Below are positions 37,300 through 46,479 of a DNA stretch of 58,940 nucleotides, piece by piece. Under the pieces are notes generated by a model. The model was not told where the DNA came from, made no database searches, and worked only from the letters and a program-made list of their open reading frames with translations. The position numbers were made by a program, and so were the translations under genes. Source of the DNA: Gammaproteobacteria bacterium (GTDB taxonomy: Bacteria > Pseudomonadota > Gammaproteobacteria > Pseudomonadales > Balneatricaceae); assembly GCA_030748435.1 (NCBI GenBank), contig JASMLZ010000021.1, positions 1 through 58,940 on the forward strand, read 5' to 3'. Numbering within the stretch: the stretch's first letter is position 1; each line of letters opens with the position of its first letter.

Positions 37300-38382
37300 C
37301 TAGCGCATACTCTTACCGTGATGGAATAAATGTATCTTGTTGGGCGGCGCCTGCATCTTTAGAACCTTGTCTCGACTGTCCACATGAATGCCCGGCAACT
37401 TGGCGACAACACCTTCAGATCCGGGTTCAGCATGAAAATACAACAAAGTCACATCTCCCAGTGCTTCAGTATATTCGACCCGGCCTTGGTAAATCCCTTC
37501 TGTCACACAAATTTCCCAGTCCTCAGGACGCACGCCTATATTCACATGCTTGCCCATATCTTCTGAGTGTGTTGCAATGTCTACTATCACCATCGACCCT
37601 GAATCCAACTGCACTCTGGTTGAAGGCCCGGTTTCAACAATGACACCAGGCAGTAAGTTCATGGCTGGCGAACCAATAAACTGAGCCACAAATTCATTTT
37701 CCGGTTTCTCATACAGATCCATAGGTGAGCCCACTTGAGCTATACCTTTATTAGCCAAAACCACAATACGATCGGCCAGAGTCATGGCTTCCACCTGATC
37801 ATGAGTAACATATATCATGGTCCGATCCGGCATAGCTTCTTTCAGTTTAGCTATCTCAATCCGAGTAGCCACCCGCAGAGCTGCATCCAGATTTGACAGT
37901 GGTTCATCAAACAGGAACACCTTGGGATCACGCACTATAGCGCGGCCGATGGCCACTCGCTGGCGCTGGCCACCCGACAGGGCTTTAGGTAAACGATCCA
38001 GATATTCACCCAATTGCAGCACATTGGCGGCACTATTGACGGCCTCTTCAATTTCAGCCGCCGACTGCTTGGCAATCTTTAGGGCAAAGGCCATATTTTC
38101 CCGCACGGTCATATGCGGATATAAGGCATATGATTGAAACACCATAGCAATACCACGCATGGCAGGCGGAATACTATTCATCAACTGGTCGTCAATATAA
38201 AGCTCTCCTCCACTGATATCTTCCAAACCGGCAATCATGCGCAGCAAAGTAGACTTGCCACAGCCAGAAGGCCCGACAAAGACAACCAGTTCTCCCTGAG
38301 AAATATCTAAATTGATATCTTTGAGGACATTAATTCCACCTTTATAAGTCTTCTCAATTTGAATCAGTTTTAAATCAGCCAT
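37300..38382 (-). CDS. aglK: Alpha-glucoside ABC transporter ATPase AglK
   Basis: This 360-residue MalK/UgpC-class ATPase powers the AglEFG importer. It has Walker A GPSGCGKSTLLRMIAGLED, the signature LSGGQRQRVAIGRA, Walker B VFLFDEPLSNLDA and a C-terminal regulatory TOBE/OB part (GVRPEDWEICV). The ATG at 38382 gives the family N-terminus MADLKLIQIEKTYKG. It is the last gene of the operon, only 2 bp after aglA. The gene order E-F-G-A-K is that of the Sinorhizobium agl operon. Confidence 0.88.
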   Translation of the reverse strand: MADLKLIQIEKTYKGGINVLKDINLDISQGELVVFVGPSGCGKSTLLRMIAGLEDISGGELYIDDQLMNSIPPAMRGIAMVFQSYALYPHMTVRENMAFALKIAKQSAAEIEEAVNSAANVLQLGEYLDRLPKALSGGQRQRVAIGRAIVRDPKVFLFDEPLSNLDAALRVATRIEIAKLKEAMPDRTMIYVTHDQVEAMTLADRIVVLANKGIAQVGSPMDLYEKPENEFVAQFIGSPAMNLLPGVIVETGPSTRVQLDSGSMVIVDIATHSEDMGKHVNIGVRPEDWEICVTEGIYQGRVEYTEALGDVTLLYFHAEPGSEGVVAKLPGIHVDSRDKVLKMQAPPNKIHLFHHGKSMR

Positions 38383-38384
38383 TA

Positions 38385-40022
38385 TTATTTCTCTAAGATT
38401 TGCAGGGCAATAACATAATGCCATGCATTGAGCATAACCTTTTCACCTGTTTCCGGCACCACCAACCCATCCAGTTTCTGCTCTATTACCTGCCACTCGC
38501 CCGCCGGCATATCCACCTGTACTGGTGCTTCGCTAAGGTTGAAAATACAATATATAATCTGACCATCAAGTTCCCGCTGAAAGCCAAGAGTCCGGTCACT
38601 TGCCTGCATATCCAGTAATTCACCTCTAGCCAATGCAGGATAGGCATGGCGCATAGCAATAGCCTGCTGGTAATGACTATACATTGAGCCAGCAATACCC
38701 ACTTGATTAGACGGAGCCTTATGTAGGTGGTCGTCGGATACAGGTAACCAGGCATTGCCGTTGGAAAACCCACCATTGTTGGCCTGTGCATCCCATACCA
38801 TTGGGGTACGACAACCATCACGACCATTAAATTCGGGCCAAAACTCGATACCATAAGGGTCCTGTAACGCATGAAATGGCAACTTGGCCTCTGTAAAGCC
38901 CAGTTCTTCACCCTGATAGATACAGGCCGATCCGCGCATCGTCATCATTAGCGTGCTATGACATTTGGCTGCCTGCTGGCTTAAATCCCAGCGTGAGATA
39001 TGTCGCATAACATCATGATTAGAGAAGGCCCAACAAGCCCAACCATCAGCCGCCACATCCTGTAAACGTGCGAAGGTTGTACTTATCCAGTCTGGAGTTA
39101 AACAACGTGATTGCAGGAACTCAAAGGCATAGCACATATGGGCACCCTGATTGCCAGCCGTATATTGGCCTAATATTTCTAAACCATATTGTGCATCCCC
39201 CACCTCTCCCAATAAGGTGCGGCCCTCATACTGATCCAATAAAGTGCGGAGGCGCTTTAGAAAAACCAGATTTTCCGGCTGGTTTTTTGAATACAGATGG
39301 TTCTGATAATTGTATGGATTTACCGAAGGTGCGATTGACTCATTGCGCTGTTCAGGTGACAAAGCTGGATTAGAGCGTAACTGCTTGTCATGCACATAGA
39401 AATTAATGGTATCCAAGCGAAAACCGTCCACTCCTTTGTCCAACCAAAAACGCGCCACATCCAGTAATGCCCCCTGCACCTCAGAACAATGGAAATTCAG
39501 GTCTGGCTGGGAACTCAAGAAATTATGCAAGTAATATTGCTCACGGGTAGACTCCCACTGCCAGGCAGATCCGCCAAAAATAGATAACCAGTTATTGGGT
39601 GGCGTACCATCGGGCTGAGGATCAGCCCACACATACCAGTCGGACCTCTCGTTATCGCGGCTTAATCGGCTTTGCGCAAACCATGGGTGCTGATCTGAGC
39701 TATGAGACAAGACCAAATCAATCATAACTTTTAAGCCTAAACTGTGGGCCTTGGCAAGCATTTTGTCAAAATCTTGCATGCTACCAAACATGGGGTCAAT
39801 GGCGCAGTAATCAGACACATCATAACCAAAATCATCCATGGGAGATTGGAAAAATGGTGAAATCCATACCGCATCTACACCTAAATCCCGAATATAAGAC
39901 AAGCGCTTAGCGATACCATTTAAATCGCCCACACCATCATTATTGGTATCCTGGTAACTGCGCGGATATATCTGGTAAATAACACTACCTTTCCACCAGT
40001 CATTTGGGGTCATTTTTGACAT
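38385..40022 (-). CDS. aglA: GH13 alpha-glucosidase AglA
   Basis: The 545-residue cytoplasmic glycoside hydrolase belongs to GH13, oligo-1,6-glucosidase/alpha-glucosidase type. It begins with WWKGSVIYQIYPRSYQDTN. The nucleophile is Asp 204 in GFRLDTINF, the acid/base Glu 273 in LLGEVGD, and the third carboxylate lies in FSNHDVMR. It should cleave imported maltose, sucrose or trehalose-type alpha-glucosides; the exact substrate cannot be read from sequence. The ATG at 40022 was chosen over an upstream start because the family N-terminus begins there. No signal peptide is present. Confidence 0.92.
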   Translation of the reverse strand: MSKMTPNDWWKGSVIYQIYPRSYQDTNNDGVGDLNGIAKRLSYIRDLGVDAVWISPFFQSPMDDFGYDVSDYCAIDPMFGSMQDFDKMLAKAHSLGLKVMIDLVLSHSSDQHPWFAQSRLSRDNERSDWYVWADPQPDGTPPNNWLSIFGGSAWQWESTREQYYLHNFLSSQPDLNFHCSEVQGALLDVARFWLDKGVDGFRLDTINFYVHDKQLRSNPALSPEQRNESIAPSVNPYNYQNHLYSKNQPENLVFLKRLRTLLDQYEGRTLLGEVGDAQYGLEILGQYTAGNQGAHMCYAFEFLQSRCLTPDWISTTFARLQDVAADGWACWAFSNHDVMRHISRWDLSQQAAKCHSTLMMTMRGSACIYQGEELGFTEAKLPFHALQDPYGIEFWPEFNGRDGCRTPMVWDAQANNGGFSNGNAWLPVSDDHLHKAPSNQVGIAGSMYSHYQQAIAMRHAYPALARGELLDMQASDRTLGFQRELDGQIIYCIFNLSEAPVQVDMPAGEWQVIEQKLDGLVVPETGEKVMLNAWHYVIALQILEK

Positions 40023-40032
40023 ATTCAATTTC

Positions 40033-41178
40033 CTACTTAACAGAACCTGCCAGGAGGCCACGTACCAGATATTTCTGTAAGGTGAAAAACATCAACAGCG
40101 GAACCGCAATAGAAACAAAGGCCGAAGTAGCCAATATTTCCCAATTACCACCACGACTGCCTAACATATCGACAATTTTTGCCGTCATAACTACCGTTTG
40201 ACCACTTGAATCAATCAGAAACACCTTTGCTACCAACAGGTCGTTCCAAGTCCATAGAAATTGAAAAATAGCGAAGGAGGCCAACGCTGGGAAGCTTAGG
40301 GGCAAAATAATACGCATAAATATCTGGAATTCAGTTGCTCCATCTACCCGGGCATTTTCAATAATGTCTTTAGGCAAGCTAGCCATATAGTTACGCAGCA
40401 GATATATGGCCAAGGGTAAACCAAAGCCTGTGTGAGCCAACCAAACCCCCAAATAGCCTTTCCCAATGCCTATATTCATATGTAATTTGAGTAATGGAAT
40501 CAAGGCCAACTGCAAAGGAACAACAAGCAGACCAACAATCGCGGCCACCAACAGGGCGCGCCCGGGGAAATTCATCCACGCCAAAGCATAGGCCGCAAAA
40601 GCAGCAATAAGAATGGGAATGATGGTGGCTGGAATGGTCACCGTCATGGTTGCTATGAATGCCTGAGCCATACCTTCTACATTGTTTTTATCAAACAATA
40701 CCTTCTGGTAATTAGCCAAGGTAAACTCAGGGGGTACAGTAACGGTAGCAAACACTCGCTGCCCTCTGGAGCCACTAAAGGGCTGGGTATTTTGCATACG
40801 ATAACGACCGCCGGCATCTACTTGGATAGTTCCACCTTTGCGCAGTGCACCGACCTCACCAGCGACATAGCTATCGATGGCTTTGGAGGAAGTCCCCCAA
40901 GCAAGTAGGGTCACATCCTTATCCGCGGCAAACAATTCACCCTCGATAACGTACAAATCACCTATTTTGAGTTGAGTTTCAGGCTTGGCCGTGCGAACTA
41001 CCAAATTTTGTTCACTGGGAAACATGGCTGCCCACCAACCACTGGTGCCAATCTGATCAACAGTTCGAAACGAAGACACAAACAGACCTAAAGTTGGGAA
41101 AATCCACAAAGCTACCAAGCAGGCGACAGACAAATGTACAGCCCACTTCAAGGTTCGTTGGGGATTATCAGTGCGCAT
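40033..41178 (-). CDS. aglG: Alpha-glucoside ABC transporter permease AglG
   Basis: This 381-residue MalG-type permease is longer than MalG (about 296). A polar insertion of about 100 residues after the first helix is predicted to be periplasmic (around residues 45-140). This insertion is a feature of AglG. The EAA loop region is ENARVDGATEFQIFMRIILP and the C-terminal half has six helices. It lies 3 bp after aglF and 10 bp before aglA. Confidence 0.88.
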   Translation of the reverse strand: MRTDNPQRTLKWAVHLSVACLVALWIFPTLGLFVSSFRTVDQIGTSGWWAAMFPSEQNLVVRTAKPETQLKIGDLYVIEGELFAADKDVTLLAWGTSSKAIDSYVAGEVGALRKGGTIQVDAGGRYRMQNTQPFSGSRGQRVFATVTVPPEFTLANYQKVLFDKNNVEGMAQAFIATMTVTIPATIIPILIAAFAAYALAWMNFPGRALLVAAIVGLLVVPLQLALIPLLKLHMNIGIGKGYLGVWLAHTGFGLPLAIYLLRNYMASLPKDIIENARVDGATEFQIFMRIILPLSFPALASFAIFQFLWTWNDLLVAKVFLIDSSGQTVVMTAKIVDMLGSRGGNWEILATSAFVSIAVPLLMFFTLQKYLVRGLLAGSVK

Positions 41179-41181
41179 GAG

Positions 41182-42189
41182 CTACTCCATCTCCCTGCGG
41201 GCGTTACGAATATTGAGGAACAGTATGGGGGTTACTAATAGCATAATAATCATGGCCGCTGCCGAACCTACACCCCAATCATTGGCGCGGAACAACTTAT
41301 CGAACATATAATTCGCTAGAACTTGAGTCTCCCATTGGCCATTGGTCATGGCATAAACTATATCGAAAACCTTTAACACCGTTACCGTGATCGTTGTCCA
41401 AACAACCAGAATGGTGGGCATAATTTGTGGTACCTTGATACGAAAAAAAATTTGAAAAGGATTAGCACCGTCAACAATGGCTGCTTCCACAGTTTCTTCA
41501 GGAATTCCACGCAAAGCCGCTGACAAAATTACCATGGCAAATCCAGTTTGAATCCAAATCAACACTACCATGAGCAGGAAACCATTCCAGGGTATTTGTG
41601 TTAACCAGGTTTGAGGGTCACTCTCGGTCAGCCAGACATAGATAGCATTTAATACTCCAATCTGTTCCTGCCCCGCGGGGCGCATATCATAGACCAGCTT
41701 CCAGATTACCGAAGCGCCGACAAAAGAAATTGCCATAGGCATAAACACAATGGATTTGGCAGCATTCCCCCAACTTATGCGATCAGTAAGCTGGGCCGCC
41801 ATTAGCCCAAAAGCCGTAGACAAAGCAGGAACAATCAGCAACCACAACAGATTATTAAACAGAGCTTCACCAAATTTGGGATCAACCAACATTTTTCGGT
41901 AATTATCCAACCCAACCCAACTATACCTATTACCAGGGAGGCGCTCTGTCAGAGACAAAAACAGGGATTCAAATCCGGGATACACCAGATAGATCGACAA
42001 AGCCAGTAATGCAGGTAATAGAAACAGCCAGGGACGCAGCATATTGGCACGATTGATATTGCGTCCGGCCTTGACGCCCTTGGCTGGGAAAATCGCATTG
42101 TCCAAAACCCAGTTGGAAGCATAGAAATAGGCGCCGCAGACACTGACCCCTATAACAATAGTAAAGATACCCTGTATAGCAGGATGCAT
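41182..42189 (-). CDS. aglF: Alpha-glucoside ABC transporter permease AglF
   Basis: This 335-residue MalF-type permease has about eight hydrophobic segments and lacks the large periplasmic P2 loop of E. coli MalF. The EAA motif region is VEAAIVDGANPFQIFFRIKV. The ATG at 42189 has a GAGG leader; an in-frame TTG six codons upstream is less likely. A perfect 22-bp hairpin with a T-run separates it from aglE, so this permease should be made in lower amounts than the binding protein. Confidence 0.88.
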   Translation of the reverse strand: MHPAIQGIFTIVIGVSVCGAYFYASNWVLDNAIFPAKGVKAGRNINRANMLRPWLFLLPALLALSIYLVYPGFESLFLSLTERLPGNRYSWVGLDNYRKMLVDPKFGEALFNNLLWLLIVPALSTAFGLMAAQLTDRISWGNAAKSIVFMPMAISFVGASVIWKLVYDMRPAGQEQIGVLNAIYVWLTESDPQTWLTQIPWNGFLLMVVLIWIQTGFAMVILSAALRGIPEETVEAAIVDGANPFQIFFRIKVPQIMPTILVVWTTITVTVLKVFDIVYAMTNGQWETQVLANYMFDKLFRANDWGVGSAAAMIIMLLVTPILFLNIRNARREME

Positions 42190-42320
42190 GACACTACTAC
42201 CTCTCAAAAACAGACAACACTCGATTAAACACTACACCATCTCAAGCCCCATTTAGCAAGCAATAACGAGCTTCTAAACGTATCAGAGTATTCCACATTG
42301 GTAGACAAAATATAAAAAAA

Positions 42321-42342
42321 GCGGGCAGCATATGCTGCCCGC
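42321..42342 (-). terminator. Intrinsic terminator/attenuator between aglE and aglF
   Basis: GCGGGCAGCATATGCTGCCCGC is a perfect 22-bp palindrome. On the minus strand it is followed by seven T residues. It lies 19 bp after the aglE stop. Confidence 0.85.
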
Positions 42343-42360
42343 GAATTGGCTTATAAGCGA

Positions 42361-43629
42361 TTATTTCAAAGCGTCCCAAGACGCCTGTATCTCATCGGCC
42401 GTTTGCTGAGCACTCTTGCCGCCGGCGTAATCAACCATACCGGTCCAGAAAGAACCAGCGCCAACACCACCGGGCATCAGGTCAGAACCGTCGAAGCGGA
42501 AGGTTGTTGCACCCAGCAGGATATCATTCATTTTCTTCAGAGTTGGGTCAGAAAAAACTGATGTATCCACGCCTTTATGGGGTGTCAGGAAGCCTTTAAG
42601 AGCCATCCAGATTTCGTGGGCTTTTGCGGTCTGTAAGTATGCAATCAAATCATGTGCTCCAGGGCTATCATTAGTGATACCCCAAAGAGTGCCAGCACCC
42701 AGCACAGGAGAACCTAAGTCTTTAGTTGCATAGGCTGGAAAATAGAAGAAATCAGCATCTTCACCCACCGAGGTTCCTTCCGGGAAGAAGGCAGGGATAA
42801 AGGACGCCTGACGATGCATATAGCACTGAGCAGGGGAACTGAACAACCCTTTCGGGCTATCACGAAAGTCCGTTGAAGCCACAGCTCCAGCGCCACCAGC
42901 AACATAGTCATCATTACCAGCAAACCAACCGAACTCATCTATCGCTGCTACTACCTTGGGATCATTAAACTTCATGTCATTGGATACCCAGAGGTCATAG
43001 TCAGTTGGTGATTGCGTACGCAACATCATGTCTTCAACCCAGTCTGTAGCCGGCCAACCAGTAGCACCGCCAGACCCGAGGCCAATACACCAGGGCGTTC
43101 CGCCATCAGCAACAATTTGCTTGGTTAAGGCCTTTAGCTGTTCCATAGTTTGCGGTACGTCGTAACCTGCGTCCTCAAAATTTTCAGGGCTGTACCAAAC
43201 CAAAGACTTCACATCCACCTTGTAGAAAAAGCCATACAGTTCTTCTTCACCGCCAGCCCCGGTATAGGTACCCAGATCTACCCATGACTGCCCTGCAGCA
43301 TAGTTATTACGTACCCAATCCGCAGTGCCTGCAGCCAATGGCGTTAGAAAACCGCCACTGGCCAAATCGGCAGCCAAACCTGGCTGCGGAAATACAGATA
43401 CATTGGCAGCCGAACCGGCAGCAGTATCAACAAGCACTTGCTGTTCGAAACTATCGGAGCCAACATAGGACACCTGGTGGCCTGATACAGCCGCAAAATC
43501 AGCCAGAACAGCTTCAACATTTTCTTGGTCTGGACCCAGCCAGGGGCCAAAAACAGTTACATTATCAGCATGGACAACACCAGCAGCTAATGCCAGCACC
43601 ATTGCTGTAGGAAGTATTTTATTCACCAT
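42361..43629 (-). CDS. aglE: Alpha-glucoside-binding protein AglE
   Basis: This 422-residue periplasmic solute-binding protein has a signal peptide (MVNKILPTAMVLALAAGVVH, cleavage near HADN). It has the sugar-binding ABC fold (VFGPWLGPDQENVEAVLADF). The ATG at 43629 has a GGAGAATTCC leader; upstream in-frame codons reach into the operator. It is the first gene of the operon. A sigma-70 promoter with a LacI-type operator lies directly upstream, and a terminator follows it. Confidence 0.88.
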   Translation of the reverse strand: MVNKILPTAMVLALAAGVVHADNVTVFGPWLGPDQENVEAVLADFAAVSGHQVSYVGSDSFEQQVLVDTAAGSAANVSVFPQPGLAADLASGGFLTPLAAGTADWVRNNYAAGQSWVDLGTYTGAGGEEELYGFFYKVDVKSLVWYSPENFEDAGYDVPQTMEQLKALTKQIVADGGTPWCIGLGSGGATGWPATDWVEDMMLRTQSPTDYDLWVSNDMKFNDPKVVAAIDEFGWFAGNDDYVAGGAGAVASTDFRDSPKGLFSSPAQCYMHRQASFIPAFFPEGTSVGEDADFFYFPAYATKDLGSPVLGAGTLWGITNDSPGAHDLIAYLQTAKAHEIWMALKGFLTPHKGVDTSVFSDPTLKKMNDILLGATTFRFDGSDLMPGGVGAGSFWTGMVDYAGGKSAQQTADEIQASWDALK

Positions 43630-43683
43630 TGGAATTCTCCGTTTATTATAGATATCGACGTCAGAACATCTTCCAAACACATT

Positions 43684-43695
43684 CAAAGCGCTTTG
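43684..43695 (-). promoter_or_regulatory. LacI-family operator (AglR site) upstream of aglE
   Basis: CAAAGCGCTTTG is a perfect 12-bp palindrome with the central CG typical of LacI-family operators. It lies just downstream of the -10 (TTTAAT at 43705-43710). Binding there would block transcription. No second copy was seen near aglR. Confidence 0.72.
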
Positions 43696-43704
43696 GATTT
43701 ATAT

Positions 43705-43734
43705 ATTAAACACCAACAAAAAACATAAAGTCAA
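43705..43734 (-). promoter_or_regulatory. Sigma-70 promoter of the agl operon
   Basis: On the minus strand, TTGACT (43729-43734) and TTTAAT (43705-43710) are separated by 18 bp, with the AglR-type operator immediately downstream. The aglE ATG is about 76 bp past the -10. Confidence 0.6.
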
Positions 43735-43864
43735 CATAATTTAGTTGATATGTTTGAAACAATTATCCCTATAACTACTATTTTTTAAAGAATTTTTGTT
43801 GATTTTTAATAAATATTACTTCAAAATCCATTCTAATAATTTTATCAAACCCCTTTGGTTTTTT

Positions 43865-44893
43865 ATGAATTTAAAAGAATTATCCCAGATACTAGGTATA
43901 TCTCAAACCACCGTCAGTCGCGCTCTCAACGGTTATCCAGAAGTGAGCGAAAAGACGCGAGCTCTGGTCAATGCCGCCGCCACACAATACAATTACCAAC
44001 CCAACACCAAAGCTCGGGGTCTTGCTACAGGTAAAAGCAAAATGATTGGTTACGTTCTCCCCAAAGCGAGCCAAAATGAAATGCCTAACCCGGTTTTTGG
44101 GGACTTTATTGCCGGTGCCGCCCAGACCTATGGTAAGCAAGGCTACGACACTACCATCACTTTGACAGAGAATGATAAACAAGCTGAAACCTATCGCAAT
44201 TTGCATGCCAAACGATCGGTTGATGGTGTCATTATGCAGGCACCAAAAGAAAACGATGAGCGTATTTCGATCTTAAAAAAGCTGGGCCTCCCCTTCGTAG
44301 TCCACGGCCGCTCAACTGGCAGCAATGACTACCACTTTGTTGATGTTAACAACACACATGCTTTTGCTCGCGCCACAAATTTCCTCTTGGATTTGGGCCA
44401 TAGGCGCGTTGCCTTGATTAACGGCGATGAAAATCTGGATTTTGCCATACGGCGCCGGCATGGCTACCTGCAAGCCCTTGAAGACCGGGGTCTTGAGATT
44501 GACACAGGCATCATGTTCAGTTCAGAAATGACAGAAGAATTTGGCTATCGCACCATGACCAAGCTATTGACCATGCAGTCTCGCCCTACAGCTGCCGTAT
44601 TATCATCCTATATTATGGCTATTGGCGCTCGTCGGGCGCTCGGAGAAAATGGCTTGCGCATCGGGAAAGATTTCTCCATAGTAATTCATGATGACGCTCT
44701 GTCCTACCTGCCCAACGGCAGCACCCATCCAGTATTCACGGCAACCCGATCCTCCGTTGGCGAAGCAGGCCGCCTGTGTGCTGAAATTTTACTGGACATT
44801 ATTCAAAACCCAGAGCAAAAACCACGCCAAATCATACTCGAAGCCGAGCTAGTCGTTGGCTCATCAACTGGGCCTGCGCCTAAACATGACTAA
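43865..44893 (+). CDS. aglR: LacI-family regulator AglR
   Basis: The 342-residue regulator has an N-terminal LacI helix-turn-helix (LKELSQILGISQTTVSRALN) with the hinge helix region, and a periplasmic-binding-protein-like effector domain. The ATG at 43865 is chosen because the helix-turn-helix starts at residue 2 and upstream codons lack homology. It is divergent from aglE, and the CAAAGCGCTTTG operator in front of aglE is its likely target. Its stop overlaps the beta-glucosidase start by 8 bp. Confidence 0.88.
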   Translation: MNLKELSQILGISQTTVSRALNGYPEVSEKTRALVNAAATQYNYQPNTKARGLATGKSKMIGYVLPKASQNEMPNPVFGDFIAGAAQTYGKQGYDTTITLTENDKQAETYRNLHAKRSVDGVIMQAPKENDERISILKKLGLPFVVHGRSTGSNDYHFVDVNNTHAFARATNFLLDLGHRRVALINGDENLDFAIRRRHGYLQALEDRGLEIDTGIMFSSEMTEEFGYRTMTKLLTMQSRPTAAVLSSYIMAIGARRALGENGLRIGKDFSIVIHDDALSYLPNGSTHPVFTATRSSVGEAGRLCAEILLDIIQNPEQKPRQIILEAELVVGSSTGPAPKHD

Positions 44894-46244
44894 ACACCAG
44901 CTCATCTGGCAAAGAAAAGATTTTCCTGCAGGGTTTCAATTTGGCACTGCCACGTCAGCTTATCAGATAGAGGGACATCAATTTGGTGGTGCCGGCACCA
45001 CCCACTGGGACACTTTTGCCGCCACCTCAGACAATGTTATCCGAGCCGAACATGGCGGGCGTGCCTGTGATCACTACCATCGTTATCCGGAAGATATTGA
45101 CCTGATTGCCCACGCCGGTTTTGATGCGTACCGTTTTTCCACTAGCTGGGCAAGAATACTTCCCTCCGGACGCGGTCAAATTAACCAGACAGGGCTGGAT
45201 TTCTATGACCGGCTAGTGGACCAACTTTGCCAAAAAAATATTGCCCCTCACTTAACTCTTTACCACTGGGAATTACCTTCCTCTCTGGCAGACAAGGGTG
45301 GTTGGCGCAATCGCGATATTGCCCTCTGGTTTGCTGACTACACTGATATTGTAGTGCAGCGTATTGGCGACCGACTGGCCTCAGTAGCCCCTATTAACGA
45401 GCCCTGGTGCGTCAGTTGGCTGTCACATATGCTCGGCCAACATGCACCTGGTCTGCGCGATATCTGCGCCACCGCCCGCTCTATGCACCATGTATTACTA
45501 GCTCACGCCAAGGCCATAGAGGTTATGCGTAGCCTCGGGCAAGAAAACCTGGGGATGATAGCTAATCTGGAATGGCCCCAGCCCTACGACATCAGTAAAT
45601 CAGCTCGGCAGGCAGCAGACCTTTATGATGATTATTACAACAATTTTTTCTTAAGTGGCGTATTTAAAGGCAGCTACCCAGACGCCATAGTGCGAGGCTT
45701 GGGGGCACATTTACCTGACCACTGGCAAGATGATTTGCCATTAATCTCCCAACCCGTCGATTGGTGCGGTATAAACTATTACACCAGTAAACAAATTAAA
45801 CCCAATCAGGGCCCATGGCCCAGCCATGATGATCTTCCCGGCGACCAGCCAAAGACGCAAATGGGCTGGGATATATACCCACAAGGGCTACATGATTTTT
45901 TACTCCGTACACAACAAAACTTTACCGGTGACACGCCTATATTTATTACCGAAAACGGCATGGCTAATGCTGATATTATAACCCCGGATGGGGTGCTAGA
46001 TTATGCTCGTATAGACTACATTAACAGACACTTATACTCTGTCCATCAGGCCTTGAACCAAGGTGTTCCCATTAAAGGATATTTTGTCTGGTCTCTTCTG
46101 GACAACTACGAGTGGTCTTTTGGCTATGAAAAGCGCTTTGGCATTGTACACGTGGACTTTGATACTTTACAGCGCACACCCAAGGCATCCTATTACGCCC
46201 TCGCCAATATGCTAGATGGCCCTCAGAGGCGACCTATCTGCTGA
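44886..46244 (+). CDS. GH1 beta-glucosidase
   Basis: This 452-residue GH1 enzyme begins FPAGFQFGTATSAYQIEGHQ. It has acid/base Glu 172 in PINEPW and nucleophile Glu 356 in FITENG. No signal peptide is visible, so it is cytoplasmic. It is cotranscribed with aglR (8-bp overlap, ATG inside the aglR end). A beta-glucosidase linked to an alpha-glucoside regulator suggests the importer or regulator handles glucosides of both anomers, or that this gene was added to the locus later. Confidence 0.92.
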   Translation: MTKHQLIWQRKDFPAGFQFGTATSAYQIEGHQFGGAGTTHWDTFAATSDNVIRAEHGGRACDHYHRYPEDIDLIAHAGFDAYRFSTSWARILPSGRGQINQTGLDFYDRLVDQLCQKNIAPHLTLYHWELPSSLADKGGWRNRDIALWFADYTDIVVQRIGDRLASVAPINEPWCVSWLSHMLGQHAPGLRDICATARSMHHVLLAHAKAIEVMRSLGQENLGMIANLEWPQPYDISKSARQAADLYDDYYNNFFLSGVFKGSYPDAIVRGLGAHLPDHWQDDLPLISQPVDWCGINYYTSKQIKPNQGPWPSHDDLPGDQPKTQMGWDIYPQGLHDFLLRTQQNFTGDTPIFITENGMANADIITPDGVLDYARIDYINRHLYSVHQALNQGVPIKGYFVWSLLDNYEWSFGYEKRFGIVHVDFDTLQRTPKASYYALANMLDGPQRRPIC

Positions 46245-46479
46245 TTTATATGGTTAATCAACGGACAACTTGCCAAGCTTACAACTTGAATTTATATAGA
46301 ATATCTATAAATATATAAATAATTTGATAAGTGTCAATTTGAACTGAATCAGAATCCCAATTTCATTTGATGTGTGAGGGGTGGTTATGTATTTTGAAAA
46401 ACTAAACTAACAAGACATTAGAATTAATAAATTTTATTTATATTCAAAAGAACCAATCTCACTCAGGATAGACGTTTTA

